Shown here one piece after another: positions 26,962 to 34,823 of a stretch of DNA of 64,000 nt. Each line of letters starts with the position of its first letter. Position 1 is the stretch's first letter. The DNA is taken from NCBI GenBank assembly GCA_944363045.1, contig CALVTT010000001.1, forward strand, positions 19,151 through 83,150, given 5' to 3'. A model generated the notes under the pieces. That model did no database searches. It saw nothing but the letters and a program-made list of their open reading frames with translations, and was not told the DNA's origin. The position numbers and the translations under genes are program-made. The stretch is from an uncultured Clostridia bacterium. GTDB taxonomy: Bacteria; Bacillota; Clostridia; Christensenellales; Borkfalkiaceae.

Positions 26962-26990
26962 TTGTATTTTGTCTGTACTTATGCTATAAT
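26962..26990 (+). promoter_or_regulatory. promoter of the yfbR-like gene
   Basis: TTGTAT (26962-26967) and TATAAT (26985-26990) are 17 nt apart. The -35 boxes of this and the divergent thiT promoter are about 30 bp apart. Confidence 0.75.
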
Positions 26991-27024
26991 GGCTCCTGCG
27001 CGCAAGTGCGCAGGAGAACACGCA

Positions 27025-27606
27025 ATGGAATATTTTTACGCCTATTTAGACCGCATGAAGTTCATCAAGCGCTGGCAGCTCATGCGCTCGGTGCGCGAGG
27101 AGAACATCATGGAGCACTCGCACTCGGTGGCGGTCTTAACGCACGCCCTCGTTTCCATCGAAAACGGCGTCTTCGGCGGGCATATCGACGCGGAAAAAGC
27201 CGTCCTTTACGCCCTCTACCATGAGGTGAGCGAGGTGATGACGGGCGATATGCCCACCCCCGTCAAGTACTTCAACAAGAGCATCCACGGGGAATACGAA
27301 AAGCTCGAACAGCTCGCCGTGGAAAAGATCGCAGATACCCTCCCGCCCGAGCTCAAAGAAGAACTCTACCCTTATTTGCAGGCGGACAAGCATTCGGATG
27401 AGTACCGCTTTGTCAAGGCCGCCGATAAGCTCTCCGCCTACATCAAGTGTTTGGAGGAGCTGCGCTCGGGCAACCGCGAGTTCGCCCAAGCCGAGCGCAC
27501 CATTCTGGCATCGCTCGAGCACATGGAGCTTCGCGCCGTCAACTATTTTATCGAACACTTCATCCCCGCCTTCTCGCTCTCTCTGGACGAGCTCGAAGGG
27601 CTTTGA
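27025..27606 (+). CDS. HD-domain 5'-nucleotidase, YfbR family
   Basis: YfbR-type enzymes dephosphorylate deoxynucleoside monophosphates using a divalent metal. The 193-aa protein has the HD-fold metal ligands: H in MEHSHSVA (residues 31-38), the HE pair in LYHEVSEVMTGDMPTP (about 71-86), and a late aspartate in FVKAADKLSAY. The conserved N-terminal RMKFIKRWQLMR matches the family. CAGGAG precedes ATG 27025. It stands alone behind its own promoter and ends at a bidirectional terminator. Confidence 0.88.
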   Translation: MEYFYAYLDRMKFIKRWQLMRSVREENIMEHSHSVAVLTHALVSIENGVFGGHIDAEKAVLYALYHEVSEVMTGDMPTPVKYFNKSIHGEYEKLEQLAVEKIADTLPPELKEELYPYLQADKHSDEYRFVKAADKLSAYIKCLEELRSGNREFAQAERTILASLEHMELRAVNYFIEHFIPAFSLSLDELEGL

Positions 27607-27628
27607 GCGCTCTTTTCGCGCCAAACGG

Positions 27629-27664
27629 AAAAAAGGCTCCGTGTTCCTTCACGGAGCCTTTTTT
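27629..27664. terminator. bidirectional terminator
   Basis: AAAAAAGGCTCCGTG pairs perfectly with CACGGAGCCTTTTTT across a 6-nt loop. It serves yfbR on the plus strand and the GNAT gene on the minus strand; the last codons of the GNAT gene form part of the stem. Confidence 0.9.
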
Positions 27665-28101
27665 ATCACAAAGTTGATAAGAGTTACCCCGCACCGCACA
27701 ACTTCCTGCCGCCTTTCCACGCGGTAGCCGCGCCGTTCGAAGAAGGGGCGGGCGGTGAGGGAGGCGTGCGTTGTGAACTGTGCGGCGGGGCATGCCCTTT
27801 CCAGCGCTTCCAAGAGGGCGGAGGCAATGCCGCGCCGCGTGTGCGCGGGATGGACGTAGAGGCGGTCTAAATAACCGTCCTCCGTCATGTCGGCAAAGCC
27901 GAGGAGGACGCCGTCCTCTTCGGCGACGAGCGTATGATGGGCGCGGAGGGAAGCATCCCACGCCCCTTCGTCGATGCGCCCCGTTGCCCAGGCGTCGAGC
28001 TGCTCCTGCGTATAATCGCCGCGGCAGAGTGTGTGCACGCTCTCAAAAAAGAGGGCGGCGATGGCGGCGAGGTCTTCCGTTTGGTAGGGGCGCAGGGTCA
28101 T
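27649..28101 (-). CDS. GNAT-family N-acetyltransferase
   Basis: The 150-aa protein has the GNAT layout: an N-terminal LRPYQTEDLAAIAALF, the beta-4 segment LDRLYVHPAHTRRGIASALLEAL with the acetyl-CoA loop (about residues 79-99), and the C-terminal ARPFFERRGY. It resembles the small putative acetyltransferases called YafP or ElaA-like. The substrate is unknown. It overlaps mnmG by 4 nt and is the last gene of the dnaA-mnmG minus-strand group; its 3' end lies in the terminator hairpin. Confidence 0.85.
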   Translation of the reverse strand: MTLRPYQTEDLAAIAALFFESVHTLCRGDYTQEQLDAWATGRIDEGAWDASLRAHHTLVAEEDGVLLGFADMTEDGYLDRLYVHPAHTRRGIASALLEALERACPAAQFTTHASLTARPFFERRGYRVERRQEVVRCGVTLINFVIKKAP

Positions 28102-29966
28102 TTGTGCTCTTTTAGGGTGAGATACACCATGAGGACGGCGATGTCGGCGGGGTTGACGCCCGAGATGCGCTCCGCCTGCCCTAAATTGAGGGGGCGGATG
28201 CGGGCGAGCTTTTCGCGCGCTTCGAGGCGCAGCCCGTCGATGCGTTCATAGTCGATGTCGGGCGGCAGCGGCTTTTCCTCCATCTTCTTTGCCTTTTCGC
28301 GCTCGCGCTCGCTCGTCTTCAAGTACCCCTCGTAGCGCACTTCCGTCTCGGCGGAGAGGAGGATGTCGTTGGGCACCCCCTCGAAGAGGTCAAATTCGCG
28401 CTTTATTTCCGCGATGGGGATATTGCGGCGCAGAAGGTCTGCATAGGTGACGCCGTTCGTGAAGTGATCGCCGTGCGCTTCCAAGAGGGCGGCTGCCCGC
28501 TTGTTGTCGGCGCGCGTGTTGAGGAGGGAGAGCACCTCCTCGCGCATTGCTTTGCGCTCTAAAAAGCGCTGCCATCTTTCGTCCGTCACGAGCCCGCACT
28601 GCCGCCCGAGCGGGGTGAGGCGCACGTCCGCGTTGTCCTGCCGCAACAGCAGGCGGAATTCGGCGCGCGAGGTCATCATGCGGTAGGGCTCGTCCGTGCC
28701 CTTCGTGACGAGGTCGTCGATGAGCACGCCGATATACGCCTGGTCGCGCCGCAAAATGAGGGGCGGCAGCCCGCGCAGCTTCAAAGAGGCGTTGAGCCCC
28801 GCCACAAGCCCCTGCGCCGCCGCTTCCTCATAGCCGCTCGTGCCGTTGATCTGCCCCGCGGTGTAAAGGCCTTCCACCTTCTTGAATTCAAGGGTGGGCA
28901 GCACGTCGAGGGTGTCGATGCAGTCATATTCGATGGCATAGGCGTAGCGCACGATCTCGCAGTGCTCAAGGCCCTTCACCGTGCGGTACATCTCCTTTTG
29001 CAGGTCGTGAGGGAGGGAGGTCGAAAGCCCCTGCACATACACCTCGGTGGTGTCTGCGCCCTCGGGCTCCAAAAAGAGTTGGTGGCGCTCCTTATCGGCA
29101 AAGCGCACGACCTTCGTCTCGATGGAGGGGCAGTAGCGGGGACCCGTCGAAGAGATGGTGCCGTTATAGAGGGGCGCGCGGTCGAGATTGTTTAAGATGA
29201 GCTCGTGCGTCCTTTGGTTGGTGTAGGTGAGGTAGCAGACTTCCTGGCAGTCTGCGGGCGGCACGCCGTCGTTCAAAAAGGAGAAGGGGAACACTTCTTC
29301 GCCCGGCTGTACGGTGAGGGCGGAGGTGTCCACCGTGCGGCCGTCGAGGCGGGCGGGGGTGCCCGTCTTGAAACGGCGCACCGAATAGCCGAGCTCCATG
29401 AGGCTTTGGGTGAGGAGGGTAGCGGGGGCGAATCCGTTGGGGCCGCTCTCTTTGACGACTTCCCCCGTGATGGTGCGGGCATTGAGGTAGACGCCCGTCG
29501 CAATGACGGCGGCACGGCAGGAAAAGACGCCGCCGTAGTGGGTGACGACGCCCGAAACTTTCCCGTTCTCGGTGAGGATGCGCGCCGCCTCGCCCTGCAC
29601 GATGCGCAAATTTTTCGTGTGCTCCAAAACGCGCTTCATCTCGCGGTGGTAGGCGTTCTTGTCCGTCTGGGCGCGGAGGGACTGCACTGCCGCCCCCTTG
29701 CCCGTGTTGAGCATACGGTATTGCAGCGCCGTGAGGTCGGCGACAATGCCCATCTCCCCGCCCAAAGCGTCTATTTCGCGCACCAAATGCCCCTTCGCCG
29801 TGCCGCCGACGGAGGGGTTGCAGGGGAGAAAGCCGATGCTGTCTAAATTGAGTGTCAAAAGGACGGTCTTCTGCCCCGTTCTGGCGAGGGCGAGGGCGGC
29901 TTCCGTGCCCGCGTGCCCCGCGCCGATGATGACGGCGTCGTACGTCCCTTCCGAAAATTCCTGCAT
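28098..29966 (-). CDS. mnmG: tRNA uridine 5-carboxymethylaminomethyl modification enzyme MnmG (GidA)
   Basis: MnmG, with MnmE, modifies the wobble uridine of several tRNAs using FAD, glycine or ammonium and methylene-THF. The 622-aa protein has the FAD loop IGAGHAGTEAALA (about 15-27), the signature NPSVGGTAKGHLVREIDALGG and the GQINGTSGYEEAAAQG segment near residue 370, plus the C-terminal helical domain. mnmE is not nearby. It begins 3 nt after the dnaA stop on the same strand. Confidence 0.97.
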   Translation of the reverse strand: MQEFSEGTYDAVIIGAGHAGTEAALALARTGQKTVLLTLNLDSIGFLPCNPSVGGTAKGHLVREIDALGGEMGIVADLTALQYRMLNTGKGAAVQSLRAQTDKNAYHREMKRVLEHTKNLRIVQGEAARILTENGKVSGVVTHYGGVFSCRAAVIATGVYLNARTITGEVVKESGPNGFAPATLLTQSLMELGYSVRRFKTGTPARLDGRTVDTSALTVQPGEEVFPFSFLNDGVPPADCQEVCYLTYTNQRTHELILNNLDRAPLYNGTISSTGPRYCPSIETKVVRFADKERHQLFLEPEGADTTEVYVQGLSTSLPHDLQKEMYRTVKGLEHCEIVRYAYAIEYDCIDTLDVLPTLEFKKVEGLYTAGQINGTSGYEEAAAQGLVAGLNASLKLRGLPPLILRRDQAYIGVLIDDLVTKGTDEPYRMMTSRAEFRLLLRQDNADVRLTPLGRQCGLVTDERWQRFLERKAMREEVLSLLNTRADNKRAAALLEAHGDHFTNGVTYADLLRRNIPIAEIKREFDLFEGVPNDILLSAETEVRYEGYLKTSEREREKAKKMEEKPLPPDIDYERIDGLRLEAREKLARIRPLNLGQAERISGVNPADIAVLMVYLTLKEHK

Positions 29967-29969
29967 AGT

Positions 29970-31319
29970 TTACTGTTTTAAGACGGCGCTCTTGATGTCG
30001 GTGACGGCCTTTGCAACGCTGTCGTTGAGGCGCATGAGGTCGGCGATCTTGTCGCGCGCGTAGATGACGGTGGAGTGATCTCTCCCGCCCATCACTTTGC
30101 CGATGGAAATGAGGGGCACGGAGAGCATATCGCACATCAAATAGATGCAGATCTGGCGGGCGCGGACGAGGTCCTGCCGCTTGCTCTTGCCCGTGATGTC
30201 GCTCTCCTTTAAGGAGAAGTAGTGGGAAGCGGCGCGCAGGATGCTCTCGGGCGTCACTTCCTCCTGCGCGTCGCCCTCGACCACGCTCTCCTGGAGAGCG
30301 AGCGAGGCGAGCTTCAAGGTGATGGGCTCCTCGTGCAGCTTGCTCGCGAAGATGACGGTGTTGAGCCGCCCTTCGAGAGTGCGCACGTTGTTGTCGGTAT
30401 TCCTCACGAGGAAGGAGAGCACGTCGTCGGGGATGACATACTTTTTTTCGAGCGCCTTGCGCTTTAAGATGGCGATCTTCATTTCGAGGTCGGGCGGCTG
30501 GATGTCGGCGATGAGCCCGCCCTCGAAGCGGGTCCTAAGGCGCTCCTCGAGCGTCGTCAGCTCCTTTGCCGGGCAGTCGGAGGAGATGACGATCTGCTTG
30601 TGCTGGGAGAAAAGCTCGTTGAAGGTGTGGAAGAATGCCTCCTGCACGCCGTGCTTGTTCGCCCAGAATTGGATGTCGTCGATGATGAGCACGTCCACGT
30701 TGCGGTAGCGGTTGCGGAAGCGCGTCTCACTGTCCCGCCCCGCGCCGCGCTTTGAGTACATGCTGTCCACATATTCGTTGAGGAACTTCTCGCTCGTGGT
30801 GTAGATGACGTGGAGGGAGGGCTTCTTTTCGGCGATCTCGTTGGCGATCGCCTGCATGAGGTGGGTCTTGCCGAGCCCCGTGCCGCCGTAAATATAGAGG
30901 GGATTGAAGTTTTCGCCCGGGGCCTCCGCCACCGACTTGGCGGCGGCATAGACGAACTTGTTGGAAGGCCCCACCACGAAGGAATCGAAGGTGAAGCGCT
31001 TGTCCAAAGTGACGGTCGTCTCTTCGAGGGCGTCGGGCATCTCGGTGAGGGTGTACGTCTCGCTGCCGTCGACGACGATGATGAAGTCGGAAAGCCCCGT
31101 TTCGGAAGTCTTGACGGCCTCGCGCAGTTTTTCGGCATGGCTCGTCGTGATGACGTTCGCCGTAAGGTCGGTCTCCGCCTGCAATACGATCTTGCGGTTG
31201 ACGATGTCCTGCGGGACGAGCGGTTCGATGAACGTGCTGAAGGAGATGGGCGTAAATACCTTTCTTGCCCGCTCCTTGATCTGGTCCCACATCACTTCCA
31301 ACTGAGTATATTCCGCCAT
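29970..31319 (-). CDS. dnaA: chromosomal replication initiator DnaA
   Basis: DnaA unwinds oriC. The 449-aa protein has domain I (1-80), a short linker, an AAA+ domain with P-loop GGTGLGKTH (145-153) and Walker B VLIIDDIQFW, and the C-terminal DNA-binding domain with MGGRDHSTVIYARDKI. In most Firmicutes dnaN follows; here mnmG follows, and recF lies divergently upstream. The 142-nt gap to recF contains no TTATNCACA box, so oriC is probably not there. Confidence 0.98.
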   Translation of the reverse strand: MAEYTQLEVMWDQIKERARKVFTPISFSTFIEPLVPQDIVNRKIVLQAETDLTANVITTSHAEKLREAVKTSETGLSDFIIVVDGSETYTLTEMPDALEETTVTLDKRFTFDSFVVGPSNKFVYAAAKSVAEAPGENFNPLYIYGGTGLGKTHLMQAIANEIAEKKPSLHVIYTTSEKFLNEYVDSMYSKRGAGRDSETRFRNRYRNVDVLIIDDIQFWANKHGVQEAFFHTFNELFSQHKQIVISSDCPAKELTTLEERLRTRFEGGLIADIQPPDLEMKIAILKRKALEKKYVIPDDVLSFLVRNTDNNVRTLEGRLNTVIFASKLHEEPITLKLASLALQESVVEGDAQEEVTPESILRAASHYFSLKESDITGKSKRQDLVRARQICIYLMCDMLSVPLISIGKVMGGRDHSTVIYARDKIADLMRLNDSVAKAVTDIKSAVLKQ

Positions 31320-31461
31320 TTTATCCTCTGAAATGCTTTTCCTTTTGCCGCTGTTTTGCTATAATAGGGGGTGAAAACAGGGTAAAGCGTATTTTATTCC
31401 ATTTCAATTATAATACAACTTCCGCCGAAAGAAAAGTGTTTTTCAAGAGAAAGTTCCCCTC
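31320..31461. promoter_or_regulatory. dnaA-recF divergent intergenic region
   Basis: The 142 nt are AT-rich compared with the flanks and hold two plus-strand TATAAT words (31360-31365 and 31409-31414) without good -35 partners. On the minus strand TATTAT (31366-31361) could serve dnaA. No DnaA-box cluster is visible. Confidence 0.5.
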
Positions 31462-32547
31462 ATGCGCATAAAAAAACTCACGCTTCACAACTTCAGGAAT
31501 TACGAGGACGAGACGTTCTCCTTTCGGGAGGGGCTCAACGTGCTCACGGGCCGCAACGCGCAGGGCAAGACCAACTGCGCCGAGGCCGTCTTTTACCTCT
31601 GCACGGGTTCCTCCCTCCGCATCCGCCACGACCGCCAGCTCATCCGCCGCGGGGAGAGCTGCGCTTCCCTGCGCGCCGAGGGGGAGAGCCGCTTCGGCGC
31701 CCTCACTTTGGAGGCGGATATCTTTGAAAACAAGCGGGAGCTGCGCGTCAACGGCGTAAAAGTCAACAGGAGCGCCGACTTTTTGGGCAACATCAACAGC
31801 GTGTTCTTCTCCCCGGGGGAGCTGCGCCTCATCCAGGACGGCCCCGACGAACGCCGCCGTTTCCTCAATCTGTCCATTTCTCAGACCTCCCGCCCCTACG
31901 CGCAGGCGCTCTTGCGTTACAATAAAATTTTAGACCAGCGCAACAACCTTCTGAAGAACCGCGACGTCTCCCTCGTCCTCGATACCCTCCCCGTGTGGGA
32001 CGAGCAGCTCGCCCGCTATGCCGCCGTCATCGTGCGCCACCGCGCGGCGTATTTGAAAGAGCTCTCCCCCCTCGCCGCCGAGGCGCACCGCTTCCTTACG
32101 GACGGGGGAGAGGAGCTTTCGCTCTCCTTCGACGCCGACTATCCCGAGGGGGAGGAGGAGATCGCGGAAAAACTCATGCGGGAGCTCAAGGCCGCCAACG
32201 AGCGCGATCTGCGCCTCGGCTTCACCACGGTGGGGCCGCACCGCGACGATGTGAAGATCGCGATCGGCGGGGCGGACGCCCGCGCCTTTGCCTCGCAGGG
32301 GCAGGCACGCACGGCGGCGCTCTCCTTAAAGCTCGCCGAAGTGGAAATTTTCACCCGCCTTGCGGGGGAGCCGCCCGTGCTCGTTCTCGACGACGTGATG
32401 AGCGAGCTCGACCTGCCGCGAAGAAAGAAGCTCGTCAAGCGCACGGAAGGGCTGCAATGCATCATCACCTGCACGCACGCCGAACGCGTCCTCTACGGCA
32501 GGGAGACCAACAAGATCCGCATCTTCGGGGGGAAGATCGTATCATGA
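31462..32547 (+). CDS. recF: DNA replication and repair protein RecF
   Basis: RecF binds gapped DNA and helps RecOR load RecA. The 361-aa SMC-like ATPase has the N-terminal LHNFRNYEDE, P-loop GRNAQGKTN (30-38), the ABC-type signature region FASQGQARTAALSLKLAE and Walker B VLVLDDVMSELD. It overlaps the next gene by 4 nt. Its separation from dnaN and head-to-head position with dnaA is a rearrangement of the usual dnaA-dnaN-recF order. Confidence 0.96.
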   Translation: MRIKKLTLHNFRNYEDETFSFREGLNVLTGRNAQGKTNCAEAVFYLCTGSSLRIRHDRQLIRRGESCASLRAEGESRFGALTLEADIFENKRELRVNGVKVNRSADFLGNINSVFFSPGELRLIQDGPDERRRFLNLSISQTSRPYAQALLRYNKILDQRNNLLKNRDVSLVLDTLPVWDEQLARYAAVIVRHRAAYLKELSPLAAEAHRFLTDGGEELSLSFDADYPEGEEEIAEKLMRELKAANERDLRLGFTTVGPHRDDVKIAIGGADARAFASQGQARTAALSLKLAEVEIFTRLAGEPPVLVLDDVMSELDLPRRKKLVKRTEGLQCIITCTHAERVLYGRETNKIRIFGGKIVS

Positions 32548-33404
32548 GGGCGGACCTTCACCTCCATTCCTTCTGCTCGGACGGCAGATATGCCCCCGCC
32601 GAGGTCGTTGCCCGCTGCAAGAAGGCGGGGCTTTCCCTCTGCGCCCTCACCGATCACGACAGCATGGAGGGCGTGCCCGAAGCGCTCGCGGCGGCAAAGG
32701 AGCTTTGTATCGGCTGCGTGCCCGGCTGGGAAGTCTCCGCCTACGAGGACGTCAAGGTGCACGTCCTCGGCTATGGCTGCGAACGGGGCGCTGCATATTT
32801 CGAGTTTCTCAAAGAGCGCAGAGAGGGCGCCGTCGTGCGCGCCGAGGACATGATCCAAAAGGGCAACGCCTGTCTGGGCGTAAAGGTGACCCTTCAAGAC
32901 GCCTTCGCGCTCCGTGCCCGTCCCGATGCGCCCCTTCACACCATGCACGTCGTGCGCGCCTTTGCGCGGGCGCTGGGGGCAAGAGAAGGGGATGCTTACC
33001 GCGAAATGGCGGGGAAGCTGTATTTAGAACTTTTCGACCGCGGAAAGCCCGCCTATTCCGCGCTCTGCCGCCCTTCGCCCGAGGATGCCGTCCGCGTCAT
33101 CCACCTATCGGGCGGGCTTGCCGTGCTCGCCCACCCCGGGCGCATCCGTTTGGGGGAGCAAGAAAAGCTTGCCCTCTTCGACCGCCTGACGGCGGCGGGG
33201 CTCGATGGCATAGAATGCGTCTACACCACGCATACTGAGGAGGAGACGCAGGCCTTCTCCGCCTATGCGGCGGCGCACGGGCTGCTTGCAACGGGCGGTT
33301 CCGACTTCCACATGGAGGACGGCCTCCACGTTGTCGGGGAGCCCCTCTTTGAGCCCGACGGGCGGCTGCTCGAGGCCCTGCGCTCGCGCGGGGTGGATAT
33401 TTGA
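32544..33404 (+). CDS. PHP-domain phosphoesterase (YciV/RNase AM-like)
   Basis: PHP enzymes hydrolyse phosphoesters with a trinuclear metal site. The 286-aa protein has the N-terminal DLHLHSFCSDG (residues 4-14), TDHDSMEGV, HVLGYG, the late AHPGR and SDFHMEDG, which supply the family's metal-binding His and Asp residues. The order matches the YciV/TrpH group that removes nucleotides from RNA or acts on small nucleotides. ATG 32544 overlaps the recF stop, so the two are probably translated together. Confidence 0.87.
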   Translation: MRADLHLHSFCSDGRYAPAEVVARCKKAGLSLCALTDHDSMEGVPEALAAAKELCIGCVPGWEVSAYEDVKVHVLGYGCERGAAYFEFLKERREGAVVRAEDMIQKGNACLGVKVTLQDAFALRARPDAPLHTMHVVRAFARALGAREGDAYREMAGKLYLELFDRGKPAYSALCRPSPEDAVRVIHLSGGLAVLAHPGRIRLGEQEKLALFDRLTAAGLDGIECVYTTHTEEETQAFSAYAAAHGLLATGGSDFHMEDGLHVVGEPLFEPDGRLLEALRSRGVDI

Positions 33405-34159
33405 AAGGGCAAAGGGCGGTTTATGCGATCGTGACGGCTGCGCTCCTTCTTTGGGGCGCTTTTGCTTTGCCTGCTCTCCTGCCCTCTTCCCGCGCCTCTG
33501 CGGCGGCGGGGGACACGCTGCTCTCCTCCTGCACGACTTATTACAGCGAGGGGAATTTAGGGCGCGCGCACAACGTGGAGCTGGCGGCAGGGCGCATTGC
33601 GGGCACCGTGCTTCTCCCGCGCGCAAGTTTTTCCTTCAACGCGGCGGCGGGGGAGCGCAGCGGGGAGAACGGCTATTGGGAGGCGCCCGTCATCGAGAAC
33701 GGGGAATACGTCATGGGCATCGGCGGGGGCGTCTGCCAGGTGAGCAGCACCCTCTTTTATGCTGCGCTCGAGGCAGGCGTGCGCGTGTCGGAGAGCCATC
33801 CGCACTCCCTGCCCGTCTCCTACATCCCGCCCTCCCTTGACGCCATGGTGAGCAAGTGGAGCGATCTGAAACTCTTCAACTGCCGCGCCTTTCCCGTGCG
33901 CATCGAGGCAACGGCGGAGGACGGCGTGCTCACCGTGCGCATCTTCGGTACGCCCGACGGCCTTTTGTACCGCGCGGAGAGCGAAGTCCTCGCCCGCATC
34001 CCGCCCCTTGAGGAGGACGCAGAGGGCTTTGGGGGGAAGGAGGGCATTGTGAGCGAGAGCTATCTCAGCGTCTTCGGGGAGGGGGGAGAGCTCATCTCGC
34101 GCACGCGGATCAGGCGGGATGTGTATTCCCCGCGCTCTTATTCCCCGCCGCAGGGATAG
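33401..34159 (+). CDS. secreted VanW-like protein
   Basis: The 252-aa protein starts with a signal peptide (about residues 1-35, basic start, hydrophobic core, AxA site). A VanW-type domain follows with RAHNVELAAGRIAGTVLLP, FSFNAAAGERS, GGGVCQVSSTLFYAA and HSLPVSYIPPSLDAMV. VanW is named from vancomycin-resistance clusters, but its function is not settled; no resistance is implied. I use TTG 33401, which overlaps the preceding stop and has GGGGTGG 6 nt upstream. The link to recF and PHP genes is unexplained. Confidence 0.85.
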   Translation: MKGQRAVYAIVTAALLLWGAFALPALLPSSRASAAAGDTLLSSCTTYYSEGNLGRAHNVELAAGRIAGTVLLPRASFSFNAAAGERSGENGYWEAPVIENGEYVMGIGGGVCQVSSTLFYAALEAGVRVSESHPHSLPVSYIPPSLDAMVSKWSDLKLFNCRAFPVRIEATAEDGVLTVRIFGTPDGLLYRAESEVLARIPPLEEDAEGFGGKEGIVSESYLSVFGEGGELISRTRIRRDVYSPRSYSPPQG

Positions 34160-34209
34160 AAAAATGCGGCAAAGCGGACGAAAAAGTGCGGAAATTTGCG
34201 CAAAAACAG

Positions 34210-34238
34210 TTGATTTTTACCTGTGTTTCGGGTATAAT
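34210..34238 (+). promoter_or_regulatory. promoter of rplS
   Basis: TTGATT (34210-34215) and TATAAT (34233-34238) are 17 nt apart. Confidence 0.8.
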
Positions 34239-34244
34239 CATCAA

Positions 34245-34320
34245 GTGACTTCGGGCGTTCCGCTGCCGAGAGCCTGCCGAGGATGCGGGTAAATACCAAA
34301 CCGGGAATGAACGCTTTGTG
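34245..34320 (+). promoter_or_regulatory. probable ribosomal protein L19 leader
   Basis: The leader contains GGCGTTCCGCTG (from 34254) and, further on, ATGCGGGTAAATACC and CCGGGAATGAACGC. GCGTT can pair with AACGC, and CCGC with GCGG. This agrees with my memory of the Firmicutes L19 leader that autoregulates rplS. The match is by eye and should be scored with the covariance model. Confidence 0.6.
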
Positions 34321-34340
34321 ATCGAATGGAGGTTAAGTCA

Positions 34341-34685
34341 ATGAAAGGTCTCATTGAAGCGATCGAGCGCGAGGGGCTCAAAGAGAACGTGCCCCAATTC
34401 AACGTCGGCGACACCGTCAAGGTGGGCTACCGCATCATCGAGGGCGGCAAGGAAAGGATCCAGAATTTTGAGGGCGTGGTCATCGCCAAGAAGCACGGCG
34501 GTATCCGCGAGAGCTTCACGGTGCGCCGCCTCTCCTTCGGCGTCGGTGTGGAGCGCTGCTTCCCCCTGCACTCGCCCAAGGTCGCCTATGTCACCGTCGT
34601 CCGTGCGGGCAAGGTGAGAAGGGCAAAGCTCTACTATCTGCGCGGCCGTACCGGCAAGGCAGCCAAGGTCAAGGAAGATATCTGA
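34341..34685 (+). CDS. rplS: 50S ribosomal protein L19
   Basis: L19 sits at the 30S-50S interface. The 114-aa protein shows [25 protein letters not shown] and the highly conserved [20 protein letters not shown], ending with [12 protein letters not shown]. The start is ATG 34341, with GGAGG about 9 nt upstream; an ATG at 34326 overlaps that ribosome-binding site. It is transcribed alone, from its own promoter to a strong terminator. Confidence 0.98.
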   Translation: MKGLIEAIEREGLKENVPQFNVGDTVKVGYRIIEGGKERIQNFEGVVIAKKHGGIRESFTVRRLSFGVGVERCFPLHSPKVAYVTVVRAGKVRRAKLYYLRGRTGKAAKVKEDI

Positions 34686-34699
34686 AAACAACGAACGGA

Positions 34700-34730
34700 A
34701 GGCGGCGCCGGCGGCGCCGCCTGTTTTTTT
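34700..34730 (+). terminator. rho-independent terminator of rplS
   Basis: AGGCGGCGCC (34700-34709) pairs with GGCGCCGCCT (34713-34722) and is followed by seven T residues. Confidence 0.93.
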
Positions 34731-34750
34731 GGAAAAATTGCGAAAAACCG

Positions 34751-34779
34751 TTTACAATTCTTCCGCAATCGGTTAGAAT
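34751..34779 (+). promoter_or_regulatory. promoter of the GT-C-like membrane protein
   Basis: TTTACA (34751-34756) and TAGAAT (34774-34779) are 17 nt apart. Confidence 0.65.
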
Positions 34780-34823
34780 AGAGAACGGCGGCAATATCTG
34801 CCGTCATGTGAAGGAATGCATTT

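Noticed and set aside
26992-27016. A hairpin hiding the ribosome-binding site of the yfbR-like gene (CTCCTGCGC with GCGCAGGAG)
   Set aside because: The expected transcription start falls inside the 5' arm, leaving only about five base pairs, so control by this fold is doubtful.
31320-31461. oriC between dnaA and recF
   Set aside because: No TTATNCACA box or repeat cluster was found; TTATCC near 31321 does not extend to a DnaA box.
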